From positions 1-64,000 of the forward strand of contig NZ_LAHO01000012.1 of the NCBI RefSeq assembly GCF_000987775.1: a stretch of DNA of 64,000 bases. Direction: 5' to 3'. The stretch is from Arsukibacterium ikkense. GTDB taxonomy: Bacteria > Pseudomonadota > Gammaproteobacteria > Enterobacterales > Alteromonadaceae. The notes under the pieces are model-generated. The model saw nothing but the letters and a program-made list of their open reading frames with translations, was not told the DNA's origin and searched no databases. Below, piece after piece: positions 46,599-55,396 of the stretch (the stretch's first letter is position 1; every line of letters begins with the position of its first letter). Position numbers and translations under genes: made by a program.

Positions 46599-47906
46599 TT
46601 AAAGCAAGCGCTGGCTGTATCTGCGCATCCCTTCAAAAATTGGTTCGGCTATAAAACCGGGAAAACCAGCGGGCAGTTCATCAGCAACTTGATTGATTAC
46701 ATCTGCAGTCATGCTTCCCATTTCATGCAGTATCCGCTCCATGCCCGATAATGGAAAACCAACTTCATTAGCGGTGTTGAAGAAGTGTTTAGGGCCGATC
46801 AACCGGCATTCTGTTTTTCTTCCTTTAGAGCCTTTTAATGACATTGCCAAGCGCAAGTCTTTTTCATGTAAACCCTTTTTAGAGATTGCAGGAAATGCGG
46901 ACAAGATATCGTATAGCGGTGTTAGCCGGTATTGATCTTGCCGTTCAAGAAAAATGGAGAAGTTTTTAGCGTGACCATCGGTTGCACCCAGCAGCCAGAA
47001 TAAAACCTGGGTGCGCATAAAAGTTTCTCTATCATGCCTGGGATTTGCAGCACCTAGTAGTTCCTGCATTATGGTTGAAATGGCAGGGCCGCCGTCTACT
47101 TCATATTTTCGAGCGGGGGAGGTGCCGCTAACCTGGCAGAAATCCTCTTGTGGTAGTCGCATGATCCAGCTGTTATCGGCCGCCATCTTGCGATCAAAGC
47201 GCTCAACCGCTAACGCCTTAATGCCGTCCGGCATTATCATCTGACAGTTTGCAGTTTCAAAGCCGTAGGCCTTGGCGATTTTAAGGCATAGATACTCATT
47301 CTCAACACTGTGCGTCATATCAATCACACGATCATGTGAGCGTATCTCACCTATTGGCAGCTTAATAATGTGCGTTGTTGGTGTAGCGTTATGCGGCAAG
47401 CACCAATGGCCTTGATGGAATAATAGTGCCGTTTTTTCCTGTGCACCGGCCAGTGAAATACGAAAATCTTGTGTATCGTCCAACATGCCTAAGGGTTTTT
47501 TTGACTGATAGCCATTTAATATTTTTGCTAGATCAGTATCCGTTAGCGAACTCGCCTCAATGCGTTTAATGATAGGCGCAGCTGCACCTGATGGAACCAG
47601 CTGTATTGCACCGACACAATCCCTGCCGACCTGGCTAAGGATATCAAAAGGTTCGGTTGAGTTTGCTTTAAAGCGTGCCACCATTCGCTCGCGAATTTCG
47701 CGAGAGTCGGGCAGTAAGTTGTCAAAAAAGTTATAGACTTCCGGCCCTGTATAACGTTCTGGTCGAAGCGTTAAGGAAAGCGATAAGCTTCGACGTCCTG
47801 GCGAGTCCAGCCAATCAGTATCGTAAGTGAAAACATTCGTACCCCGTCTATCGCGCTGGTATTCACCCACCCTGATCCCATTCATGTAAATATCAAGCGT
47901 GTCCAT
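46599..47906 (-). CDS. hipA: HipA-family serine/threonine kinase toxin
   Basis: A 435-aa HipA toxin. It has the HipA N-terminal couple domain (MDTLDIYMNGIRVGEYQRD), a glycine/serine loop with the phosphorylatable serine (RISLAGAQEKTALL), catalytic GATDGHAKNFSIF (about residues 307-319) and metal-binding YDILSAF. In E. coli HipA phosphorylates glutamyl-tRNA synthetase and causes persistence; relatives have other targets. All catalytic residues are present, so it is probably active. It lies one base after hipB and both read leftward from the operator array at 48205-48272. A partial second copy lies 0.8 kb upstream at 48700. Confidence 0.92.
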   Translation of the reverse strand: MDTLDIYMNGIRVGEYQRDRRGTNVFTYDTDWLDSPGRRSLSLSLTLRPERYTGPEVYNFFDNLLPDSREIRERMVARFKANSTEPFDILSQVGRDCVGAIQLVPSGAAAPIIKRIEASSLTDTDLAKILNGYQSKKPLGMLDDTQDFRISLAGAQEKTALLFHQGHWCLPHNATPTTHIIKLPIGEIRSHDRVIDMTHSVENEYLCLKIAKAYGFETANCQMIMPDGIKALAVERFDRKMAADNSWIMRLPQEDFCQVSGTSPARKYEVDGGPAISTIMQELLGAANPRHDRETFMRTQVLFWLLGATDGHAKNFSIFLERQDQYRLTPLYDILSAFPAISKKGLHEKDLRLAMSLKGSKGRKTECRLIGPKHFFNTANEVGFPLSGMERILHEMGSMTADVINQVADELPAGFPGFIAEPIFEGMRRYSQRLL

Positions 47907-48161
47907 TTACCAGCCCTCCTGCCATTTACTTTGGTCTGGTTCTGCGGATTTATCGCGGGGGGAGATATCCAGCTGTAGCTGCAACGCGGCAAGGATTTTG
48001 AAAAATGTGGCTAACTTGCAGGATTCAGGTTTGTTCTCAAAATCAGAAATTGTCGCCACCCGAAGACCGACCAACTGAGCGATCTCTGCTTGCGTAACAC
48101 CGTGCTTTTTGCGATATGCTTTTATCAGGGTGCTAAGTTGTTCTGGACGAGTGATCTGCAT
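47907..48161 (-). CDS. hipB: HipB-family antitoxin, Xre-type repressor
   Basis: An 84-aa antitoxin with a Cro/C1-type helix-turn-helix (KKHGVTQAEIAQLVGLRVATISDFEN). It neutralises HipA and represses the operon. The ATG at 48161 has GGAG eight bases upstream; an in-frame GTG at 48170 overlaps that site. The C-terminal tail (SAEPDQSKWQEGW) ends in tryptophan, as in HipB proteins where the terminal Trp is a degradation-linked residue. Confidence 0.9.
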   Translation of the reverse strand: MQITRPEQLSTLIKAYRKKHGVTQAEIAQLVGLRVATISDFENKPESCKLATFFKILAALQLQLDISPRDKSAEPDQSKWQEGW

Positions 48162-48204
48162 CAAACACACTCCACCTTATTAGATGTACTTTGTTATGAA
48201 TGTA

Positions 48205-48272
48205 TACGCCTTACCGTAAATTTTGTCAATATACGCTAAGGCGTAATTTACATTTGTATACGCTGTGGCGTA
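48205..48272. promoter_or_regulatory. Three evenly spaced HipB-type operators
   Basis: Three copies of TACGC-N4-(G/C)CGTA occur at 48205-48218 (spacer CTTA), 48232-48245 (spacer TAAG) and 48259-48272 (spacer TGTG). Each starts exactly 27 bases after the one before. They lie 44-111 bases upstream of hipB, where HipB dimers would bind cooperatively to repress hipBA. Nearly the whole repeat TATACGC...GCGTAAT is kept in the second and third; the first has one mismatch in the right arm. Confidence 0.85.
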
Positions 48273-48699
48273 ATAAAGGAAGTTGAGCTTGGTGGTTTAC
48301 GGCTGGAACATAGTGGGTATTTATAGCAATTCGAACACCAAAAATAATCTAAAAAGTGTCGAAAATTTCCGACAGGAAAACTCAGCTTTTTTTCAGAATT
48401 TAAAAAATTTTGTCGTGAGTGAAACAGGGCAGAAGTCATTTTTTAAAAAGATTACTGTGACCAAAAATGTGACCAATCGGTGTAAAATGGCACAAATTTA
48501 GTGTTGTTTTATTGCTTAGTAACTTATTAAGCCAATAATAAATAAGGAAAATATATTTTTTGGATGTGTTTTAGGCACTTTGCCCAGTGAGAACGCGTTG
48601 TTCGACCAATTTGCCTGGAGTAAATTGGAACAGCTTTAGCTGGCCCTTTAGGGTGAGGCAGAAATGAGCGAGATATTCCTCTAAAAAACCAGACACTCC
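48273..48699. other. Gene-poor AT-rich stretch
   Basis: A 427-base AT-rich interval between the hipBA operators and the hipA remnant. An open frame of 72 codons on the plus strand (48283-48501) has biased A/T composition and no ribosome site, so I do not call it. No tRNA, repeat or terminator is recognisable. Confidence 0.6.
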
Positions 48700-48861
48700 T
48701 TAGGTTAGAATACGCTTGCTGTATCTGCGCATTTCTTCAAAGATTGGCACTGAAATAAATGCCGGAAAGGCTGACAAAATATCGTATAGCGGTGTAAGCC
48801 GGTACTGGTCTTGCTGCTCAATATAAATTGAGCGGTTTTTCGCGTGGCCATCGGTTGCACC
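48700..48861 (-). pseudogene. hipA remnant (second copy with internal deletion)
   Basis: The sequence encodes GATDGHAKNRSIYIEQQDQY and continues to YDILSAFPA, then jumps straight to FISVPIFEEMRRYSKRILT and a stop. In the intact hipA nearby these segments are separated by about 75 residues, so an internal stretch was lost, apparently at the short FPA/FPG repeat. The part upstream of GATDGH is also gone. It is a dead fragment in direct orientation to the intact gene and closely similar in DNA at the 3' end. Confidence 0.88.
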
Positions 48862-49033
48862 TGGCGTAATTATCGTCAATAAAACCGACACAAAAACTCA
48901 GATTTTTTAAGCGTCCCCGGCAATAAACAGCACGGAGTCAGGGCCGGCAAGTTATGCGTATAAATAATGTTGGCAACCATTGAGCCAGGACTGCCGCTTT
49001 GGCGTAAATACCCTAGTAAAACAGTCGGGATTA

Positions 49034-49064
49034 ATACTTGAGTAAATTACTCAAGTATTATACT
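49034..49064 (+). promoter_or_regulatory. IscR type-1-like site and promoter of the suf operon
   Basis: A perfect palindrome, arms ATACTTGAGTAA and TTACTCAAGTAT around one A (49034-49058), matches 23 of 25 positions of the published E. coli IscR type-1 consensus. The two differences are symmetric (C9 to G, G17 to C). A -10-like TATACT (49059-49064) follows directly, so a bound Fe-S repressor would block polymerase. The sufB ATG is 109 bases downstream. No regulator gene of the Rrf2 family is in the window. Confidence 0.75.
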
Positions 49065-49172
49065 ATGCTGCTATTGTCGTAAAAAAATCAGCCCAGCAGG
49101 GATGCAAACCACCTTTTATTTTGTATTGTCAGGTGGCAAGCAGGTTTAACACTATCGGGGAACAATCAGAGT

Positions 49173-50609
49173 ATGACTGAACAAATCGACCAGGCGTTAT
49201 CCCGCACCTATGATGCCGGATTTATTTCCGACATTGAGTCTGAGACATTCGCTGCAGAATTGAATGAAGATGTAATCAGGCGGATCTCTGCCATGAAAAA
49301 CGAGCCTGACTGGATGCTGGAATGGCGTCTGCGAGCTTACCAAAACTGGCTGACGATGACAGAGCCTGAGTGGGCTCATGTGCATTATCCAAAAATTAAT
49401 TATCAGGCTATCTCGTACTATTCAGCGCCTAAAAGTATGAAAGACAAACCTAAATCTCTCGACGAGGTGGATCCTGAGCTGTTGCGGGTCTACGAAAAAC
49501 TGGGCATACCCCTGTATGAACAGGAAATGCTGGCGGGTGTTGCGGTGGATGTGGTATTCGACTCGGTGTCGGTTGTCACCACTTTTCGTGAGAAGCTGCA
49601 AGAAGCGGGGGTTATTTTCTGCCCGATATCTGAAGCTATTCAAACCTATCCTGAGCTGGTAAAAAAATATCTTGGCTCGGTAGTACCGCGCTCTGACAAT
49701 TACTTTGCGGCATTAAACAGTGCTGTTTTTACCGATGGCTCCTTTGTTTACATTCCCAAGGGTGTGCGCTGCCCGATGGAGCTTTCTACTTACTTTCGGA
49801 TTAATGAGCAAAACACCGGACAATTCGAACGCACCCTGATTATTGCCGATGAAGGCAGTTTTGTCAGTTATCTCGAAGGCTGTACCGCGCCGCAGCGTGA
49901 CGAAAATCAGCTGCATGCTGCCGTGGTTGAGCTGATTGCGATGGATGATGCACAAATTAAATATTCCACGGTGCAAAACTGGTATCCCGGCGATGAGCAT
50001 GGCAAAGGTGGTATTTATAACTTTGTCACTAAGCGGGCTTTATGTCATACCAATGCGAAAGTCTCCTGGACTCAGGTAGAGACAGGCTCGGCTATTACCT
50101 GGAAATACCCCAGTTGCATCCTGAAAGGCGATAACAGTGTCGGTGAGTTTTACTCGGTAGCACTGACCCGCGGTCGCCAGCAGGCAGATACCGGCACCAA
50201 GATGATCCATCTGGGTAAAAACACTAAATCAACCATTATTGCTAAGGGCATAAGCGCCGGACACAGCAATAATACCTACCGCGGCTTGGTGCATATGGGC
50301 CCCAAAGCAGATGGTGCCCGTAATTTCACCCAATGTGATTCGTTATTGATTGGTGATCTCTGTGGCGCCCACACCTTTCCCTACATCGAAAGCCGAAACC
50401 CCAGTGCTAAGGTTGAGCACGAAGCAACCACCTCTAAAGTAGGTGATGATCAGTTATTTTTATGTCAGCAACGCGGTCTGGATGCTGAAAAAGCGGTTTC
50501 GATGATCGTCAACGGCTTTTGTAAAGCGGTGTTTAAAGAATTGCCAATGGAGTTCGCTGTTGAAGCGGGCAAATTACTCGAAATCAGTCTCGAAGGCTCA
50601 GTAGGATAA
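49173..50609 (+). CDS. sufB: Fe-S cluster scaffold subunit SufB
   Basis: First gene of the suf operon, 478 aa. SufB with SufC and SufD forms the scaffold on which iron-sulfur clusters are built from SufS/SufE-delivered sulfur. The conserved beta-helix core is clear ([59 protein letters not shown]). The cysteine in NFTQCDSLL corresponds to the essential E. coli Cys405. Length is standard. It is followed by sufC after seven bases. Confidence 0.97.
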   Translation: MTEQIDQALSRTYDAGFISDIESETFAAELNEDVIRRISAMKNEPDWMLEWRLRAYQNWLTMTEPEWAHVHYPKINYQAISYYSAPKSMKDKPKSLDEVDPELLRVYEKLGIPLYEQEMLAGVAVDVVFDSVSVVTTFREKLQEAGVIFCPISEAIQTYPELVKKYLGSVVPRSDNYFAALNSAVFTDGSFVYIPKGVRCPMELSTYFRINEQNTGQFERTLIIADEGSFVSYLEGCTAPQRDENQLHAAVVELIAMDDAQIKYSTVQNWYPGDEHGKGGIYNFVTKRALCHTNAKVSWTQVETGSAITWKYPSCILKGDNSVGEFYSVALTRGRQQADTGTKMIHLGKNTKSTIIAKGISAGHSNNTYRGLVHMGPKADGARNFTQCDSLLIGDLCGAHTFPYIESRNPSAKVEHEATTSKVGDDQLFLCQQRGLDAEKAVSMIVNGFCKAVFKELPMEFAVEAGKLLEISLEGSVG

Positions 50610-50616
50610 TCAGTCA

Positions 50617-51381
50617 ATGCTAACCATTAAAAACCTGCACGCAAGCGTAGAACAAAAAAATATCCTGAACGGCTTAAACCTGTCGATTAAACAAGGTGAA
50701 GTACATGCCATTATGGGCCCGAACGGCGCAGGTAAAAGCACCCTGGGTTACGTTTTATCTGGCCGCGACGGCTATCAGGTTACCGATGGCGAGGTAGACT
50801 TTCAGGGCAATAATCTGCTGGAGCTGGACGTAGAACAACGGGCTCGTCATGGCCTGTTTCTGGCGTTTCAATACCCGGTTGAAATACCCGGGGTTAGCAA
50901 CATGGAATTAATGAAAGAATCGGTCAATGCCGTGCGTCAGCACCGGGCCGAAACGCCGCTAACGGCAGCTGAGTTTCTGAAAAAAGCCAAAGCAGCCTGT
51001 CAGCAAGTGCAACTACCACTGGAATTTTTAAAGCGTGGTATTAATGAAGGCTTTTCAGGCGGCGAGAAAAAACGAAATGAAATCATGCAGATGATTTTAC
51101 TTGAACCCAGCCTCTGCATTTTAGACGAATCCGATTCCGGGCTGGATGTCGATGCCTTGCAAATAGTGGCTAATGGCGTCAACAGTCAACGTGATGGCAA
51201 GCGCAGCTTTATTGTCATTACCCATTATCAGCGCTTACTCGATTTTATCGAACCTGATTTCGTGCATATTTTAGCCAATGGCAAAATAGTTAAAACGGGC
51301 GATGCCGCACTGGCGAAACAAATTGAAAAAGAGGGCTACGCCTTTCTGGGTTTAGATAACAGCGCGGAGGCCAGCGCATGA
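50617..51381 (+). CDS. sufC: Suf ATPase SufC
   Basis: A 254-aa ABC-type ATPase that drives the SufBCD complex. It has Walker A GPNGAGKST, the signature FSGGEKKRNE and Walker B LCILDESDSGLD. It is a soluble ATPase and not a transporter. The stop overlaps the sufD start by four bases. Confidence 0.97.
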   Translation: MLTIKNLHASVEQKNILNGLNLSIKQGEVHAIMGPNGAGKSTLGYVLSGRDGYQVTDGEVDFQGNNLLELDVEQRARHGLFLAFQYPVEIPGVSNMELMKESVNAVRQHRAETPLTAAEFLKKAKAACQQVQLPLEFLKRGINEGFSGGEKKRNEIMQMILLEPSLCILDESDSGLDVDALQIVANGVNSQRDGKRSFIVITHYQRLLDFIEPDFVHILANGKIVKTGDAALAKQIEKEGYAFLGLDNSAEASA

Positions 51382-52643
51382 CATGGCTGCAACAGGTGAT
51401 AGACCGTGGTCAGCAGATAGACGACTGGCTCAGCCCGTTGCGGTTGCAAGCCATTGAGACACTGCAGCAGGCTGCCTGGCCTACCCGCCGCACAGAAAGC
51501 TGGAAGTATACCTCTCTGGCTGCGTTAGAGCAGCAGCAGCTGCGGTTAGCGCAGCCGGCAACACCGCCAGCAGAGCCGCCGCAAACGGCTATTCCCGGCT
51601 TAAACAGCCTTGATCTGTTGTTTGTCAATGGTGTGTTACAAACGGATATTAGCCAACTGCCGTTAGCTGCCGGATTGCAGCTGCATACCCTGCGCAGCGC
51701 CAGTGCAATACAGCGAGTGATCACCACCTCTATGTATGCACAGGTAAAGCCGCAACGGCACCTGTTTGGCCTGGTGAACGATGTGTTGGCAAATGAGGTG
51801 TTATTTATTGATATTGCTCATGACAGCCATATTGAGCAGCCTATCCGTATTATCAGCCGGGTTAGCGAGGGGCAGGAGTCACACCATCGGGTATTAGTGC
51901 GGGTTGGCGACCGGGCAACCGTTACGATTATTGAGCAAACGCAAAGCGAACACGCCAGCTTCAGTACCGGCTTTACCGAAATTGAACTGGGCGAGCAGGC
52001 AAAACTGGAGCATTACAGGCTGGTTATGCATACCCGTCAGGCCATTTACTTTGGCGGCTGTCATATTTGCCTGCATGATAAAGCTGAACTTAACAGCACT
52101 ATGCTTGGTTATGGCAGCGAGTTGTCGCGCACAGATATCGACATCATGCACAATGGCCAGCACGCCAGGGCCAAACTTAACGCCATATACCTGCTGGGCG
52201 AGTCAGAACACTTTGATTTGCACAGCACCATAGAACACGCCAAACCTCATGGCAGCACAGAAGAAAATGTGCGGGGTATTGTCGGTGATAAAGCCAATGC
52301 CGTCTTTAATGGCCGCATTCACATTCATCGCGGGGCACAAAAAACCCAGGCGGCGCTGCAAAACCGCAACCTGTTATTGTCACGGCGTGGTCAAATCAAC
52401 ACCAAGCCAGAACTGGAAATTTATGCCGATGACGTGCAATGTGCGCATGGCGCCACCGTCGCTGAAATTGCAGAAGAAGCACTGTATTATTTGCGCACAC
52501 GCGGTATCTGCCGCTCAAAGGCGCTGATAATGCTTAACTTCGGTTTTATTCAGGAGCTGATTAACCAAATGCCAAACCCACTGCTGGCGCAATGGCTGGA
52601 GCCACAGTTAAGAGCGCGTTTTAAGGAGATGGAAGTGCGATGA
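51378..52643 (+). CDS. sufD: Fe-S cluster assembly protein SufD
   Basis: A 421-aa SufB paralogue of the scaffold complex. It shares the beta-helix and C-terminal block (GQINTKPELEIYADDVQCAHGATV, ALYYLRTRGI) found in SufD. The histidine in CAHGATV is the family's conserved residue (E. coli His360) at the SufB-SufD interface. N-terminal WPTRRTESWKYTSL is the typical SufD start. It overlaps sufC and sufS by four bases each. Confidence 0.95.
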   Translation: MTWLQQVIDRGQQIDDWLSPLRLQAIETLQQAAWPTRRTESWKYTSLAALEQQQLRLAQPATPPAEPPQTAIPGLNSLDLLFVNGVLQTDISQLPLAAGLQLHTLRSASAIQRVITTSMYAQVKPQRHLFGLVNDVLANEVLFIDIAHDSHIEQPIRIISRVSEGQESHHRVLVRVGDRATVTIIEQTQSEHASFSTGFTEIELGEQAKLEHYRLVMHTRQAIYFGGCHICLHDKAELNSTMLGYGSELSRTDIDIMHNGQHARAKLNAIYLLGESEHFDLHSTIEHAKPHGSTEENVRGIVGDKANAVFNGRIHIHRGAQKTQAALQNRNLLLSRRGQINTKPELEIYADDVQCAHGATVAEIAEEALYYLRTRGICRSKALIMLNFGFIQELINQMPNPLLAQWLEPQLRARFKEMEVR

Positions 52644-53872
52644 TGCGATCACCTGACAGCCTTAATCTTGAGGCGATACGTGCCCAGTTTCCTATTTTAC
52701 ACAGGCAAATTGACGGCAAGCCGCTGGTGTATCTGGATAATGCCGCTACCACCCAAAAACCAGTGGCGGTAATTCAGGCTATCACTGATTTTTATACCCA
52801 GTGCAATGCCAATGTGCATCGTGGGGCCCATCAGCTGGCCGACGAAGCGACCCGGCGCTTTGAACAAGCACGGGATACCGTGGCCAGTTTTATTCATGCC
52901 GCCAATCGCAACGAAGTTATCTGGACCAGCGGCACCACCGAAGCGATAAATATAGTGGCACATGGCATGGCCCAGCGCCTGCAACCGCGCGATGAAGTGC
53001 TGGTGACGGAAATGGAGCATCACGCTAATCTGGTCACCTGGCAACAAGCCTGCCTGCGCAGCGGTGCCAGCTTAAAAATTGTGCCTATTGACGACAATGG
53101 TGCGCTGAACACTGAGGCGTTTTCCCGCTTATTAACCGAACGTACCAGAATGGTTGCGCTACCGCACGTGTCGAATGCGCTGGGCACCATCAACCCCATT
53201 AAGGCGCTAACGGCAGAAGCTAAAGCTAAAGGGGCTCTGGTGCTGATTGATGGCGCTCAGGGTATTGCGCATGGCGCTGTGGATGTTATCGATATTGGCG
53301 CTGATTTTTATGTCTTTTCCGGCCATAAACTGTTTGGCCCCACCGGTGTAGGGGTGCTTTGGGGCAAGGCTGAGGTACTGCATAACTGGCCAGTCTGGCA
53401 AACCGGCGGCGAAATGATAGCTGAGGTAAGCTACCAAACGGCGACCTGGGGCGAACTGCCTAATCGTCTGGAAGCCGGCACACCAAATATTGCCGGCGCT
53501 ATTGGTCTGGCTGCGGCCATTGACTGGTTTCAACAGCTTGATATCAAAGCGGTGCAGGCACATGAACGTGCCTTATTAGCGCACGCCACTAAACTGGGGC
53601 AGGCCTTTGCTGGCCTGCAGATGGTGGGTACCGCGCCTGACAAAATCGGCGTGTTCAGTTTTTTACTGCAAGGCTGCCACCCAGCTGATATTGGTTTTAT
53701 CCTCGACCGACAAGGTATCGCCATTCGTACCGGATCACATTGTGCGCAACCTCTGATGCAGCGGTTAGGGTTGCCCGGTACGGCAAGAGCTTCATTCTCA
53801 GTCTATAACACCCTGGATGAAGTGGATGCCCTGTTTTTAGCCTTACACAAAACCCAGCAAATGCTGGCCTGA
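52640..53872 (+). CDS. sufS: Cysteine desulfurase SufS
   Basis: A 410-aa PLP enzyme that takes sulfur from cysteine as a persulfide. The PLP lysine lies in FSGHKLFGPTG (about residue 230) and the active cysteine in RTGSHCAQPLM (about residue 369), the short-loop type II desulfurase pattern. It works with SufE, encoded three genes on. Two ATGs (52640 and 52643) overlap the sufD stop; the first is used. Confidence 0.96.
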   Translation: MMRSPDSLNLEAIRAQFPILHRQIDGKPLVYLDNAATTQKPVAVIQAITDFYTQCNANVHRGAHQLADEATRRFEQARDTVASFIHAANRNEVIWTSGTTEAINIVAHGMAQRLQPRDEVLVTEMEHHANLVTWQQACLRSGASLKIVPIDDNGALNTEAFSRLLTERTRMVALPHVSNALGTINPIKALTAEAKAKGALVLIDGAQGIAHGAVDVIDIGADFYVFSGHKLFGPTGVGVLWGKAEVLHNWPVWQTGGEMIAEVSYQTATWGELPNRLEAGTPNIAGAIGLAAAIDWFQQLDIKAVQAHERALLAHATKLGQAFAGLQMVGTAPDKIGVFSFLLQGCHPADIGFILDRQGIAIRTGSHCAQPLMQRLGLPGTARASFSVYNTLDEVDALFLALHKTQQMLA

Positions 53873-53882
53873 GGAACCCGGA

Positions 53883-54248
53883 ATGACAGTAGAAACCTTC
53901 ACACCTGATATTGCAGCGGACAACATAGTTTGCCTGACCGACATGGCGATTCACCATTTTGAATGCCAGTTGGCCAGTACGCCCGGCCATGTGGTACGGC
54001 TTTCCACCAAAACCAGCGGCTGCACCGGCTATGCCTATGTGTTAGACATCGCTGTACAGCCGGTCGCGGGCGATACCGTGATTAACGCCAGCGATAAACT
54101 GATTTTCTGCGTCTCACCTGATGCATTAAATCTGGTTAGAAATACTGAAATTGATTACGTCAAACAGGGCCTGAACGGGGTGTTAAAGTTTAACAACCCG
54201 AATATAGTGGCGGAATGCGGTTGCGGCGAAAGTTTTAACGTCGGTTAA
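53883..54248 (+). CDS. sufA: A-type Fe-S carrier SufA/HesB-like
   Basis: A 121-aa A-type carrier that receives clusters from SufBCD and hands them to target proteins. The three conserved cysteines lie in TSGCTGYAY and ECGCGESF. In E. coli sufA is the first suf gene; here it follows sufS, which is usual in many Alteromonadales. The N-terminal 20 residues are extra compared with E. coli SufA. Confidence 0.9.
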   Translation: MTVETFTPDIAADNIVCLTDMAIHHFECQLASTPGHVVRLSTKTSGCTGYAYVLDIAVQPVAGDTVINASDKLIFCVSPDALNLVRNTEIDYVKQGLNGVLKFNNPNIVAECGCGESFNVG

Positions 54249-54291
54249 GCCTTTGCGCCTTGCTATTGCTGTTTCAGATAAGGTGAAGTAG

Positions 54292-54825
54292 ATGCCACAA
54301 AAAATCGTCGCTATCCACCGTGACTGTATTGTCAGACGCGTACCTAATGGCGACCGGATACTGATCGCCGCCGGCGAATTTGTCAGCATTACCCAGGAGC
54401 TGGGTGGTAATTACACTATCACCTGGCGTGGCAATATGTACCGCATCGATGGTACCGATGCCGATGCGATTGGCCGCAAGCCACTGCAGCTTGTATTTAG
54501 CCCCCCTGCGCATGGCGAAATTGATGAAAAACAGGTGTTTCAGGCGCTTGAAAGCATTTATGACCCAGAAATACCTATCAATCTGGTGTCGCTTGGCCTG
54601 ATTTACACCGTGAAAATAGAGCAGGCAACGCATACGGTGCATATTGCTATGACCCTCACCGCACCTGCCTGCGGTATGGGGCCGGTGCTGGTTGGCGATG
54701 TTGAATACCGGGTAAGTATGGTGCCTAACGTTGCGAAAGTGCAGGTTACGCTGGTTTTTGACCCGCCCTGGGCCCGGCATATGATGAGCGAAGAAGCCCA
54801 GCTGGAAGCTGGCCTGTTTTTTTAA
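54292..54825 (+). CDS. sufT: Fe-S maturation protein SufT (MIP18/DUF59 family)
   Basis: A 177-aa protein with an N-terminal extension and the C-terminal MIP18 domain (DUF59, starting at about residue 80: VFQALESIYDPEIPINLVSLGLIY; CGMG motif at LTAPACGMGPVL). SufT proteins aid maturation of Fe-S proteins under high demand. The short gap to sufA (43 bases) keeps it in the operon. Confidence 0.9.
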   Translation: MPQKIVAIHRDCIVRRVPNGDRILIAAGEFVSITQELGGNYTITWRGNMYRIDGTDADAIGRKPLQLVFSPPAHGEIDEKQVFQALESIYDPEIPINLVSLGLIYTVKIEQATHTVHIAMTLTAPACGMGPVLVGDVEYRVSMVPNVAKVQVTLVFDPPWARHMMSEEAQLEAGLFF

Positions 54826-54889
54826 TACTCACATTATTTAACGCAGGCAGTGACTGTTAACCAACAGCATCACCCACAAAGAGAGGCTT

Positions 54890-55315
54890 ATGACATTACC
54901 CGGTTATGCACAAATCATAGAAGATATCGCCTTTTTTGATGATTGGGAGCAGCGTTACCAGTACATCATTGACTTGGGTAAAAGTATCCCGCCGTTGGCT
55001 GCTGAGCATAAAACAGCGGCGCATCTGGTTGCCGGCTGTCAGAGCAAGGTGTGGCTTACCAGTCAGCAGCAAGGGGGGCGGCTGCAATTTCAGGCTGACA
55101 GTGATGCCGTTATCGTCAATGGCTTACTGGCTGTGGTACTGGCAGCGTATCACAATCAAACACCAGCGGCGATCCTGGCTTTTGCTATTGATGACTATTT
55201 TAAAACACTGGATTTAGAACGTCATATCAGTCCGTTGCGTGGCAATGGCCTGCGAGCCATAGTGGCCAGAATAATCAGTATGGCTAAACGGGCGCAGTCT
55301 GAGATCAGCCAGTAG
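54890..55315 (+). CDS. sufE: Sulfur acceptor SufE
   Basis: A 141-aa protein that accepts persulfide sulfur from SufS; the active cysteine is in LVAGCQSKVW (about residue 51). GAGAGG precedes the ATG. It is the last gene of the suf unit. The 80 bases after it contain no convincing terminator. Confidence 0.95.
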   Translation: MTLPGYAQIIEDIAFFDDWEQRYQYIIDLGKSIPPLAAEHKTAAHLVAGCQSKVWLTSQQQGGRLQFQADSDAVIVNGLLAVVLAAYHNQTPAAILAFAIDDYFKTLDLERHISPLRGNGLRAIVARIISMAKRAQSEISQ

Positions 55316-55396
55316 CGTTGTTGCAGATAAGCGGCGCGCTAACAGCAATAAAAACAATAACTATCAATTTGTTATTATGGCATTTAAGGGTTTTTA

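Noticed and set aside
48283..48501. Plus-strand open frame of 72 codons next to the hipBA operators
   Set aside because: It is AT-rich, has no ribosome site and no recognisable motif, and ends in a tract of poor codon use. Random opening is more likely.
55356..55376. AATAAC/GTTATT inverted repeat before fpr as an operator or terminator
   Set aside because: Six AT-rich base pairs with a loose nine-base loop in an AT-rich gap; too weak to call.
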